From NCBI GenBank assembly GCA_035637315.1, contig DASPXK010000308.1:1-24484 (forward strand): DNA of 24,484 nucleotides, written 5' to 3'. Below are positions 13,895 to 21,607 of the stretch, one piece after another (positions within the stretch are counted from its first letter, which is position 1; each line of letters opens with the position of its first letter). The notes below the pieces were generated by a model, which was not told the origin of the DNA, made no database searches, and worked only from the letters and a program-made list of their open reading frames with translations. This DNA comes from DASPXK01 sp035637315 (GTDB taxonomy: Bacteria > Chloroflexota > UBA6077 > JACCZL01). A program made the translations under genes and the position numbers.

Positions 13895-15514
13895 TCACGC
13901 GTGCGACGCGGCCGGGTTGGGGATGCTCGCGATGGCGACGTTGACGCAGGCGGGCCGCCGGCTGGCGAAGGCGCGCTTCAGCGCGGGCCCTAGCTCGTCC
14001 GGTCGCTCGACGTGCTCGCCGTGCGCGCCCAGCGCTTCCGCCACCAGGTCGTAGCGGGTCGGCAGCAGGTCGGTGGCGACCAGGCGGTCAGGGCCGTACA
14101 GCTCGCGTTGTCGATGGCGCTCGGAGGCCCAGCCGGCATCGTTGCCGATAACCACCACAAACGGCAGCTGGTGTCGAACGGCGGTGTCCAGTTCCATGCC
14201 GTGGAAGCCGAACGTGCCGTCGCCGACGATCGCCACCGTGCGCGCCTCCGGCCTGGCAATGGCGGCGGCGATCGCGAACGAAATGCCACCCCCGATGCCG
14301 CCGAGCTTGCCATTCCCTAGCGTCTCGTACGGCCCACCGGCGAGCGCCCAGCGTGCCCACTGGCCGAACTCGCCGCCGTCTAGAGCGAGACAGTCGCCGG
14401 GCCGCAGAAACCCACGCACCTCGGCGGCGACCCGGAGCGGATGCAACGGCCGCTCATCGCTCCGCTCGCGCGGCGCCAGCTCTGTGACATTGGACGCTTG
14501 GATCGCGGCCAGCTCGTCGCGCCAACCCGATCGGCGCCAGGTCTGGCCCTGTGCCGCCTCCAGAAGCTGCCCGATCACTGTCTGGGGATCGCCGACCAGC
14601 CCGACCTCTACCTCACGATTGCGCCCGATCTGACCCCGCTCGGGAGCGATCTGGATGATGCGGCTAGACTCGCCAAGGGCAGGTGGCCCGGCGAAGCCGA
14701 CGGCGAAATCCTGCGGGGCGATCAGCAAGACCAAATCAGCCCGCCTGAACTCCTTGCCCAGGCCATGCAGGGAGGGGTCGCTCAGTCCGCGGGGGCTCTC
14801 GATCGCGAAGCCAGGCATCTCGACCAGGTCGAGCAGGGCTCGCAGGCGGTCGCCGCAGACGCCTCGCCAGGCGGCCGGGCCCGCGAGGAGGAGCAGTCGG
14901 CTCGCCCGGGCCAGCAGCTCGATCGCGTGCTGCAGGTCCTGCTTGTCGGCGCGGCGATGGGTCGGCTCGAAGTCGGCAGGTGCCGGCTTCGAGGCGGCCG
15001 CCTCAGCGACCTGGTCGTTCAGGACGTCGAAGGGCAGGGTGATGTGGACCGGGCCCGGTATCCCCTCCTGGGCGATGCGGTGGGCGTGGGCCACCAGGGC
15101 TGGAAGCTCGGCCGCCGACGAGGCGAACAGGGCGTCCTTGCAAATCGGGGCGGCGATCCCGATCTGGTCCAGCTCCTGGAAGCCACCCTGTCCGACGCGT
15201 GCCAGATCACAACCGCCGCTCAGAAAGAGCAGGGGTGACTCGGCCATCCAGGCCGTGGCGACGCCGGTCAGGGCGTTGGTGTGGCCCGGCCCGGCCGTCA
15301 CCACGCAGACTCCGGGCCGCTGGGTCAACCTGCCCCAGGCGTCGGCCATGTGGGCGGCGGCTGATTCGTGGCGAGTGTCCACAAACCGCAGCCCAGCCTC
15401 GAGCCCGGCCTCGTAGATCGGTAGGATTTGGTTGCCCGACAGCGTGAAGATCGGCCCCACGCCGGCCAGCTTGAGCGCGCGGGCCAGAAGCGTCGCACCG
15501 GTAACTGTAGTCAT
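13895..15514 (-). CDS. Thiamine-diphosphate-dependent enzyme (acetolactate synthase-like family)
   Basis: 539 residues with the three-domain layout of the family. The N-terminal Pyr domain has D-T-R-H-E-S-A-A-A-H-M-A-D-A (catalytic Glu 50, which activates the cofactor) and V-V-T-A-G-P-G-H-T-N. A middle nucleotide-fold domain follows. The C-terminal PP domain has G-D-G (431-433) and N-D (458-459), the spaced Mg/diphosphate motif. Candidates are acetolactate synthase-like, benzoylformate decarboxylase-like or oxalyl-CoA decarboxylase-like enzymes acting on 2-keto acids. Glyoxylate carboligase, tempting beside ureide genes, is not supported because that enzyme lacks the Glu. It is divergent from the MNT-HEPN gene and lies upstream of the ABC importer genes on the same strand, so the imported compound may feed it; this is inference. 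Confidence 0.87.
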   Translation of the reverse strand: MTTVTGATLLARALKLAGVGPIFTLSGNQILPIYEAGLEAGLRFVDTRHESAAAHMADAWGRLTQRPGVCVVTAGPGHTNALTGVATAWMAESPLLFLSGGCDLARVGQGGFQELDQIGIAAPICKDALFASSAAELPALVAHAHRIAQEGIPGPVHITLPFDVLNDQVAEAAASKPAPADFEPTHRRADKQDLQHAIELLARASRLLLLAGPAAWRGVCGDRLRALLDLVEMPGFAIESPRGLSDPSLHGLGKEFRRADLVLLIAPQDFAVGFAGPPALGESSRIIQIAPERGQIGRNREVEVGLVGDPQTVIGQLLEAAQGQTWRRSGWRDELAAIQASNVTELAPRERSDERPLHPLRVAAEVRGFLRPGDCLALDGGEFGQWARWALAGGPYETLGNGKLGGIGGGISFAIAAAIARPEARTVAIVGDGTFGFHGMELDTAVRHQLPFVVVIGNDAGWASERHRQRELYGPDRLVATDLLPTRYDLVAEALGAHGEHVERPDELGPALKRAFASRRPACVNVAIASIPNPAASHA

Positions 15515-15528
15515 CGGATGCTCGATTC

Positions 15529-15558
15529 AGTCTACGGGCCGTGGTGACAGCCGCACAA
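15529..15558 (-). promoter_or_regulatory. Possible promoter of the thiamine-diphosphate enzyme gene
   Basis: On the minus strand TTGTGC (15553-15558) and TAGACT (15529-15534) are separated by 18 bp, about 15 nt before ATG 15514. Both boxes are partial matches to the sigma-70 consensus. Confidence 0.28.
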
Positions 15559-15597
15559 TGCTGGGGCGACAGCCGAGCCGCGCCCCCGCTTCATGGG

Positions 15598-15606
15598 TGC
15601 GATAAT
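15598..15606 (+). promoter_or_regulatory. Possible extended -10 promoter of the MNT-HEPN gene
   Basis: TGCGATAAT is an extended -10 element (TGn plus GATAAT), 38 nt upstream of GTG 15645. No -35 is evident at the expected place, which extended -10 promoters can tolerate. Confidence 0.35.
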
Positions 15607-15644
15607 AGAACCCGCGGCTCACAGCTCCAGGCGATGCGACGAGG

Positions 15645-16481
15645 GTGACCGACACAAGCCACACGGGCGACACCGCCGTTCGGACGGCCGAACTTCTTCC
15701 GGCGATGACCGCGCGCATCGTCGAACGGTTCCATCCGGTCCAGGTCATTCTCTTTGGTTCTTGGGCGCGCGGCGACGCCCGTGCTCGCAGCGACGTGGAC
15801 TTCCTCGTGGTCCTGCCGCGCGTCGACGACAAACGACAGGCTACGTTCGACATCCGCGACGCACTGCGCGATTTCGATGTCGCGAAGGATGTCGTCGTCA
15901 CCACGCCCGAAGAGATAGTCCGCCGCGGAAACCTGGTGGGAGACGTTCTGCGCGCGGCGCTCCGCGAGGGGCAGGTGCTGTACGATGCCGAGCGCGATGG
16001 CGACTTCGGGCCCCGTTCCCTACGTTCCGACGTGGCTCTCAGGTGGGAGCCGCGGGCTGTGACGGACGAAGAGCGTGTCGCCGAGACGTGGAAGTGGCTG
16101 CGCCAGGCGCGCGAGGAGCTCAGGAGTGCGGAGAAACTCGCCACCGATGAGGACCCGGCACCCCACGTGGCGTGCTACCTCTCGCAGCAGGCCGCCGAGA
16201 AAGCCCTGAAAGCGGTGCTGATCTTCCTCCAGATCGACTACCCGCTGACACACAACCTCGACGAGATCCGCGAGAGCATCCCGGAGGGTTGGCTCCTCAA
16301 GGGGGAGCACCCGGATTTGGAGGTGCTGTCGGGGTGGGCGGTGAAGGCCCGCTATCCGGGCGATTGGCCCGAAGCGACTGAGCTCGACGGACGCAACGCC
16401 GCGCGCCAGGCTCGGGCTGTCTACGAGTCGGTCCTGAACGACCTCGAAGCACGCGGCTTCGAGGTCGGGGCGCTGCGCTAG
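15645..16481 (+). CDS. MNT nucleotidyltransferase-HEPN fusion protein
   Basis: 278 residues joining two domains that are usually separate neighbours. Residues 21-115 form a minimal nucleotidyltransferase: V-I-L-F-G-S-W-A-R-G-D-A-R-A-R-S-D-V-D-F (Gly 38-Ser 39, Asp 50, Asp 52) and a later D-V-V-V-T-T-P-E-E that supplies the third Asp. Residues 140-270 form a HEPN domain with E-E-L-R-S-A-E-K-L, then C-Y-L-S-Q-Q-A-A-E-K-A-L-K-A-V-L and L-T-H-N-L-D-E-I. The RNase motif R-x4-6-H of toxic HEPN proteins is not visible. In MNT/HEPN pairs the transferase acts as antitoxin, for example by AMPylating the HEPN toxin. GTG 15645 is the longest sensible start; ATG 15705 would also keep both domains. It stops 21 nt from the convergent GTPase gene. 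Confidence 0.87.
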   Translation: MTDTSHTGDTAVRTAELLPAMTARIVERFHPVQVILFGSWARGDARARSDVDFLVVLPRVDDKRQATFDIRDALRDFDVAKDVVVTTPEEIVRRGNLVGDVLRAALREGQVLYDAERDGDFGPRSLRSDVALRWEPRAVTDEERVAETWKWLRQAREELRSAEKLATDEDPAPHVACYLSQQAAEKALKAVLIFLQIDYPLTHNLDEIRESIPEGWLLKGEHPDLEVLSGWAVKARYPGDWPEATELDGRNAARQARAVYESVLNDLEARGFEVGALR

Positions 16482-16502
16482 GCGACGCCGGGCGGGCGGC
16501 GC

Positions 16503-17486
16503 TCACGCGTATAACTCGACGACGTCGCCGTCCTGAGGCGTGTAGGTGCGGCTGACGCGCTGGCCCTGGAACTTGCCGGAGCCCCAGACCTGGGCGTACC
16601 GCACACGGCCGCTGAAGCTGACGTGGAGCGCCTCGGCCAGATCTTGCAGCGTCGAGCCCGTGGGCAGGATGACCGGCCGCGACAGATCGGGCTGACGGCC
16701 CGGCGCCCTCGTGTACACGCGAACGACCTCCAAACGGTCGAAGATGAGCCCGCGAAGCTCGTCTAGGCGCTGTGGGTTTGTCGCCGAGATCGCGACAGTC
16801 GGCCAGCGGCCGGCGACCTCCTCCAAAAGCAGCGCGTACACATCGGCCGCGCCAGGCACGTCGAGCTTGTTTGCCACCACCACCGCCCGCCGTTGCAGGA
16901 CGAGTCCATCCAGCGTCTCTGGCTCCGGCACCGCGACCGGCTCGACTCGAACGGCGGCCAGCTCGGCAAGGATGCACTCGAGGTCGGCCAACGGGTCCTC
17001 ACTCAGGTCGACCATCAGGAGCAGCAGGTCCGCCTGGCGAATGATCGGCCGCATCCAGGCGTGGGTAGCCTGCTCGGCAACAGGCGGCAGGTCCACAAGC
17101 TGGATGTGCACGTTCTCGAAGAGCATCATCGCCGGCTGGGGAAGCTGAGTGGTAAATGGGTACGGCGCCACCTTGGGCGTCGCGGCGGTCAGGGCTCCCA
17201 GGAGCTGCGACTTGCCGACGTTGGGCGGACCGACCAGGGCGACCTGGCCAGCGCCTTCCTTGCGGACCGAGTAAAGCTGCGAGCGAGCGGGGCCACCGCG
17301 GCGCTCGGCCTCGTGCGACAGGCGCGCGATTCGAGCGCGCAGGTCAGCCCGCAGATGGTCGGTGCCCTTGTGCTTGGGCATGACCGCCAGCATGGCCTGG
17401 AGCGCCTCGACTTTTTCGGCGGGCGTGGCCGCCTGGCGGTACACGGCCTCCGCCTCGAAGTAAGCGGGTGGCAGGTTGGCCGGCAT
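16503..17486 (-). CDS. DRG/Obg-like GTPase with C-terminal TGS domain
   Basis: 327 residues from ATG 17486, with GGAGGT (17491-17496) 4 nt upstream; a GTG two codons earlier is less likely. A helical N-terminal segment of about 75 residues (M-P-K-H-K-G-T-D-H-L-R-A-D-L-R-A-R-I) is typical of DRG-like proteins. Then come G1 G-P-P-N-V-G-K-S (86-93), a G2 region with P-Y-P-F-T-T (109-113), G3 as D-L-P-P (132-135) instead of D-x-P-G, G4 N-K-L-D (206-209) and G5 S-A-T (234-236). Residues 255-327 form a TGS domain ending G-D-V-V-E-L-Y. DRG-like GTPases associate with translation; an RNA or ribosome role is inferred. It lies 115 nt downstream of the ABC fusion gene on the same strand. Confidence 0.9.
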   Translation of the reverse strand: MPANLPPAYFEAEAVYRQAATPAEKVEALQAMLAVMPKHKGTDHLRADLRARIARLSHEAERRGGPARSQLYSVRKEGAGQVALVGPPNVGKSQLLGALTAATPKVAPYPFTTQLPQPAMMLFENVHIQLVDLPPVAEQATHAWMRPIIRQADLLLLMVDLSEDPLADLECILAELAAVRVEPVAVPEPETLDGLVLQRRAVVVANKLDVPGAADVYALLLEEVAGRWPTVAISATNPQRLDELRGLIFDRLEVVRVYTRAPGRQPDLSRPVILPTGSTLQDLAEALHVSFSGRVRYAQVWGSGKFQGQRVSRTYTPQDGDVVELYA

Positions 17487-17601
17487 GCCCACCTCCGCCT
17501 TTGATTCTCGCCTAAGTCCTGTCTTGCACGACCGGCGCGGCCACCCATCCAGCTTCGGCGAGGTACCAGTTCACGCCCGTCCGCGCGGGCTCGCAGATCG
17601 T

Positions 17602-20600
17602 CTAGGCGGTCGGCTCGGTCGTGGCAGCTGTCGGCTGGACGGCCGGGCCGTTGCCGCCCGGCGCGGCGCCGACCGGCAGCGCCGTCGTGGTGAAGACCTC
17701 GACGTCGCCCTTGCAGAGCACCTGGACCGTGACGTGGGTCAGCGCGCGGGCCGTGAGCTGGCGCGGGATGTCCAGCAGGAGAGAACTGTCGCCGAAGACG
17801 CCGTGGCCAGAGAGCACGTTGAGGCGATGCTCGACGCCAGCCGGATCGTGGGCTAAAAGCTCCACCTCGCCCTGGGCCAGGATGTAGAGCTTGTCCGCGT
17901 CCTCACCCTCGCGACATATCACCTGGCCCGGCTTGTACTGTTCGGTGGACATCGCCCGGGCCAGTGGTTCCAGTCGCTCGCTCGGCAGCATGCTGAAGAG
18001 CGGCACGGCCTGCAGGCGGTGGACTGCCAGGCTGACCGAACCGTCGGCCCTGGACTTGAGTAAGAACTGGTTCTGGTCCTCGAACAGTCTTTTGTAGAGA
18101 CCATTGTGGGCGATCAGCTCTGCGTGCGTGCCGTGCTCAACTATTCGGCCGTTGTCCAAGACGTAGATCATGTCGGCGCGCATCGCCAGGGCTAGCCGAT
18201 GGGTGACGATGATGGTCGTCTTTCCCTGCGTGACCTCGGCCAGTTCTTCCAGGACCTCATGCTCCGTCTCCGCATCCAGGGCGCTTGTGGCCTCGTCCAG
18301 GATCAGGATCGGAGCGTCGCGCAAGAGGGCGCGGGCAATCGAGAGGCGCTGACGTTGGCCACCGGACAGGCGACTGCCACGCTCGCCGACGATGGTGTCG
18401 TAGCCGGCTGGCAGGGCCATGATCGTGTCATGCAGCCGCGCCCCCTTGGCGGCCGCCACGATCTGCTCGTCGGTGGCGTCAAGCTTGCCCATGGCGATGT
18501 TCTCGCGGACCGTCGCGTTGAACAGGAACGTCTCCTGCGAGACGAGCGAGATCCGACTGCGAAGGGCCGACAGGGCATGCTCGCGGACGTCGCGGCCGTC
18601 GATCCTGACCGTCCCGGACGCAGGATCGTAGAAGCGTGGGATCATGTTGACCAGGGTCGTCTTGCCAGCCCCGGTCGGCCCCACGAAGGCGGCGCTGGTG
18701 CCGACCGGTATGGTGACGTCGATATCCTGGAGAGTTGGCGTCACGCCGTACGCAAAGTCAACGCCCTCGATGGCGACGGTATCCCGCACAGCCGGCGGCT
18801 CGGCAGTTCCGTTGGCCGGCGTGGCCATGTTCTCCGGCTCCTGGCGGAGGATCTCCTCGATGCGACGGAGGGCGGCCGCGGCGTAGGCGATGTTGGCGTA
18901 GATGCTGGCCAGGCGGTGAATGGGAAGGACGAACCTTCCCATCAGCGTGTTGTAGGCGGGGACTGTGCCGATGGTCGTCGTCCCGATGATGGCCGCCATC
19001 GGCGGGTCGTAGCTGGCCAGCACGAGCACGCTGCCGAACACCCAGACCAGCTTGGTGCTAATCATGTCGGCGATGTCAGAGACCTCGTTGAAGATCGCCC
19101 TCAGAAAATCCGTGCGGATCTCGACCCGTCGAAACTCGTGAATCTCCGGGCGCATGCGCCGACGGACGTAGTCCTGAAGGTTGAAGATCTTGATCATCGG
19201 ATGCGCGTAGATCAGCTCGCCGATGTGACTGTTGATCTGAGCCAGGCGCTCCTGGCGACCGCGGTTGACGCGTTGGATGCGGGGCCCCAGCGAGCGGCCG
19301 ATCGCAAAGTAGGACGGCACGATGAGCAAAAGCAGGAGAGTCAGCTCCCAGTTCATCACGATCAGGCTGACCAGCGTCACGCACATCAGCACGAAATAGT
19401 ACGTGCTGTACGTCACCGTCCTCGCGAGCGGGTCTGCGAGGTGGGCCATGTCACTGGTGAAGCGGGCCATCAGGTCGCCGCTCCGCATTCGTCCGAAGTA
19501 GACGAAGCCCAGCAGGTTGACCCGGTCGACATACGCGACCCGCAGGTCTCGCAAGATGTTCTGCCCGAGAACGTTGGTGACGTAGATGAGTCGGACGATG
19601 GCGCAGATGTTGATCAGGCCGGCGACCAGAATCACCGCAACGATCCACAGCGCCTGCTCCAGGCCGTAGCCCCAGGGGTCGGCCTTGGCGCGCTCACTGC
19701 CGAGCAGGTCGATCAGGTTGCGGATCTGGAACGGGGTGACCTGCGTGCTGATGCTCGAGAGGAAGATCAGCGAGAGCGACTCAAGGATCCGCCAGGGATA
19801 GGGCTTCAGGTAGGGCCAGACGCGCGGGAAGAACTCCCACAGCGAGATGATCTTGCGGCCAACACCCCGCCTCAGGATCGTGACCCACTCGGCCTCGAGC
19901 AGCTCGAGCGACTTGCCGTAGACGATCTCAGCACTGTGATTCGGGTCGTTGCGAGCCCCGGCCAGGAAGCGCAGGAACTCTTTGGCGCCGTCTCGTTCGA
20001 AGAGGTAGCCGCCGAAAGTCTCCTGCATCGCGGCGTATATCGCCGAGTCCACCTCGGGCCCCGTGCCCCGCATCATCGACTGATAAACGGGCAGTCGCCA
20101 GCCATTGGCCAGCCCCCAGTCGAAGCAGGCCTGCTCCGATGATCGCGTTGGCTGGCCAACCCCCCCGAGTGCACGGCGGGCCAACCCATGGGCCAGATAG
20201 CGGGCGACCCCTTCGATCAAGAAGCGCTGCGCCTCGGCAGTGCCGGTCTTGGCCTCGCTGCGATCATCTTGGACCTGCACACCCGCGCCTACACGCTGAA
20301 GCACAACCCGGCAGAGATGCTCGACCAGTCCGACCGCAGGCGACTGTGGACGGTAGACGGTGTAGATCACGTCCGAGGTCAGATCGCTCGAGGTGCCCAC
20401 CGTCAGCAGCTGGCCCGGCCGTTGGGGATCGTGGATCGCGTCCTGGGCGTGGATGACTATCTTGCGTGGCCGGCTGAGCACCTCGCCCGAGAGCTTGAGG
20501 CGTCGCAGGATCTGCGCGAGGGTCTGCTCGGCGTACTGGAGCAAGGCGTCGGCGTTCTGCTCGCCGTGCGAGCCGGGCTCGCAGATGACCACGAGGTGGT

Positions 20601-20649
20601 CGCTCTCGAGGCGTACCGAAGTCGCCGTCGCCCCGCCGCCGTTCCTCAT
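17602..20649 (-). CDS. ABC exporter fused to N-terminal peptidase-like and C-terminal cyclic-nucleotide-binding domains
   Basis: 1015 residues. About 15-225 is a soluble domain like the MA-type (gluzincin) peptidases: G-L-V-E-H-L-C-R-V-V-L-Q-R stands where H-E-x-x-H is expected, and F-L-I-E-G-V-A-R-Y-L-A-H-G (143-155) matches the family's W-L-x-E-G-x-A-x-Y. The catalytic His-Glu pair is therefore degenerate. Residues 275-600 are an ABC type-1 membrane domain with hydrophobic segments near 290-303, 334-358, 415-447 and 535-560. Residues 625-860 are the ATPase: Walker A G-P-T-G-A-G-K-T (657-664), Q705, L-S-G-G-Q (761-765), I-L-I-L-D-E (781-786), H817. Residues 878-985 are a cNMP-binding domain (E-G-E-D-A-D-K-L-Y-I-L-A-Q-G-E-V and G-V-F-G-D-S-S-L-L). 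It is a half-transporter expected to homodimerise; cargo unknown. Start ATG 20649. Confidence 0.88.
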   Translation of the reverse strand: MRNGGGATATSVRLESDHLVVICEPGSHGEQNADALLQYAEQTLAQILRRLKLSGEVLSRPRKIVIHAQDAIHDPQRPGQLLTVGTSSDLTSDVIYTVYRPQSPAVGLVEHLCRVVLQRVGAGVQVQDDRSEAKTGTAEAQRFLIEGVARYLAHGLARRALGGVGQPTRSSEQACFDWGLANGWRLPVYQSMMRGTGPEVDSAIYAAMQETFGGYLFERDGAKEFLRFLAGARNDPNHSAEIVYGKSLELLEAEWVTILRRGVGRKIISLWEFFPRVWPYLKPYPWRILESLSLIFLSSISTQVTPFQIRNLIDLLGSERAKADPWGYGLEQALWIVAVILVAGLINICAIVRLIYVTNVLGQNILRDLRVAYVDRVNLLGFVYFGRMRSGDLMARFTSDMAHLADPLARTVTYSTYYFVLMCVTLVSLIVMNWELTLLLLLIVPSYFAIGRSLGPRIQRVNRGRQERLAQINSHIGELIYAHPMIKIFNLQDYVRRRMRPEIHEFRRVEIRTDFLRAIFNEVSDIADMISTKLVWVFGSVLVLASYDPPMAAIIGTTTIGTVPAYNTLMGRFVLPIHRLASIYANIAYAAAALRRIEEILRQEPENMATPANGTAEPPAVRDTVAIEGVDFAYGVTPTLQDIDVTIPVGTSAAFVGPTGAGKTTLVNMIPRFYDPASGTVRIDGRDVREHALSALRSRISLVSQETFLFNATVRENIAMGKLDATDEQIVAAAKGARLHDTIMALPAGYDTIVGERGSRLSGGQRQRLSIARALLRDAPILILDEATSALDAETEHEVLEELAEVTQGKTTIIVTHRLALAMRADMIYVLDNGRIVEHGTHAELIAHNGLYKRLFEDQNQFLLKSRADGSVSLAVHRLQAVPLFSMLPSERLEPLARAMSTEQYKPGQVICREGEDADKLYILAQGEVELLAHDPAGVEHRLNVLSGHGVFGDSSLLLDIPRQLTARALTHVTVQVLCKGDVEVFTTTALPVGAAPGGNGPAVQPTAATTEPTA

Positions 20650-20801
20650 CCTCGCGCCTCGCCCGTCAACAACCGGGCCCTCGAGTGAAGCTGCCCCCGC
20701 TGGCCAACGTGGCCAAACGCAAAGGTATCATACGCCAAATCGAAACGCATCGTCGCCTTCGAGGCGTAGGCGCCGAGCAAACTGACACCGGCCCCATCAG
20801 C

Positions 20802-21494
20802 TCACGGCTTTCTGCCGCCGAAGATCGCGCTGCCGAACTGTTTCCAGAAACAGTCGACGTCGACAAAGCCGATCGACTCGAGCATCTGAAGCTGGCCCAG
20901 AAGGGGGCTGGTATGGCTGTGGTCTCCCTGGTGGTGGTCAGCTGGGGAACCGCTGGCCGGTTCCTGTACCCGAATATAGATCTCGCGGAGCGCGTCACTC
21001 GGAGCGCGGACGTAATCGAAGTTCAACAGCCAGCCGCCGCTCCGTAGTCTGGCGAGGATCTCACCGAACAGCTCGCGCTTGCGCGCGTCCATCAGGTGAT
21101 GGATCGCTCGAGAGGAGACGACGGCGTCGAACGGCCCGGACGCTTCGGCCGGCCAACCTGGCTCGGTCAAGTCCGACTGCACGTAGCGGAACCGGCCGGC
21201 GAAGCGGGCCAGCCGCTCCTGGCCAGCGGCGATCATGGTGGGGTTGATATCCAGACAGGTAGCCTGGGCGTTCGGAAACGTGTCCAGGATTACCGCTGTT
21301 AGTGTTCCATGGCCGGCCCCGACGTCGGCCACCCGGAGGGCAGACTCGGTTGGATGTGGGAGCAGTCGGGCGATGAGGTGGAACTGCTCGCTGCCGTCCG
21401 CCTCCGGGCCGCCGTGTTTGGCCAGCCATTCCCGGGCGTGTTCGTCACTCCGCCAACGATCATCGGCGTTCAAGGTTCCGCGTTCAACGTTCAA
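20802..21494 (-). CDS. Class I SAM-dependent methyltransferase
   Basis: Up to 230 residues. Motif I is R-V-A-D-V-G-A-G-H-G-T-L-T (residues 54-66), followed by the ribose-binding acidic residue in C-L-D-I-N-P (Asp 82), V-Q-S-D-L-T-E-P, and F-D-A-V-V-S-S-R-A-I-H-H-L, all typical of Rossmann-fold methyltransferases. The methyl acceptor cannot be read from the sequence. The C-terminal part contains a His-rich stretch (D-H-H-Q-G-D-H-S-H) that may bind metal or be a flexible loop. The start is uncertain: the longest frame begins at TTG 21494 inside the GTTCAAC repeats, so its first ten or so residues are translated repeat; TTG 21473 is a second choice, and no Shine-Dalgarno site is seen for either. 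The gene is divergent from the Fur-family gene. Confidence 0.82.
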   Translation of the reverse strand: MNVERGTLNADDRWRSDEHAREWLAKHGGPEADGSEQFHLIARLLPHPTESALRVADVGAGHGTLTAVILDTFPNAQATCLDINPTMIAAGQERLARFAGRFRYVQSDLTEPGWPAEASGPFDAVVSSRAIHHLMDARKRELFGEILARLRSGGWLLNFDYVRAPSDALREIYIRVQEPASGSPADHHQGDHSHTSPLLGQLQMLESIGFVDVDCFWKQFGSAIFGGRKP

Positions 21495-21501
21495 CGTTTC
21501 G
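21467..21501. repeat. GTTCAAC direct repeats at the methyltransferase 5' end
   Basis: The word GTTCAA occurs three times within 35 bases (GTTCAAGG, GTTCAACG, GTTCAACG). The block overlaps the first codons of the methyltransferase frame. It is related to the palindrome at 21543-21578, about 40 bp away. Confidence 0.65.
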
Positions 21502-21542
21502 CTCCAGTTCCAGGAATGGGATTGGGGATAGGAGTGGCGCGT

Positions 21543-21578
21543 ACGCGTTCAACGTTGAACGTTCAACGTTGAACGCGT
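21543..21578. repeat. Perfect 36-bp palindrome built from GTTCAAC/GTTGAAC units
   Basis: The 36 bases are exactly self-complementary: ACGCG, then alternating TTCAACG and TTGAACG units (four in all), then CGCGT. As single-stranded DNA or RNA it would form a long hairpin. It lies in the gap between the divergent methyltransferase and Fur-family genes, 30 nt upstream of the fur start, so it could be an operator, a transposition-derived REP-like element, or both. Confidence 0.85.
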
Positions 21579-21607
21579 TAAGGTTCACCAGGATGAGGGT
21601 ACCGCCA

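Noticed and set aside
13895..15514. Glyoxylate carboligase, which would suit an allantoin locus
   Set aside because: Glyoxylate carboligase lacks the conserved cofactor-activating Glu; this protein has it (Glu 50).
18199..20142. 647-codon open frame on the + strand opposite the ABC fusion gene
   Set aside because: It lies entirely antisense to a gene with intact transporter and ATPase motifs, is rich in Asp/Arg/Gly/Val from GC-rich reverse codons, and shows no domain of its own.
21543..21578. Fur or PerR box
   Set aside because: The palindrome is GC-punctuated GTTCAAC/GTTGAAC and does not resemble the AT-rich consensus of Fur, Zur or PerR boxes; regulation by this protein is possible but not supported by motif.
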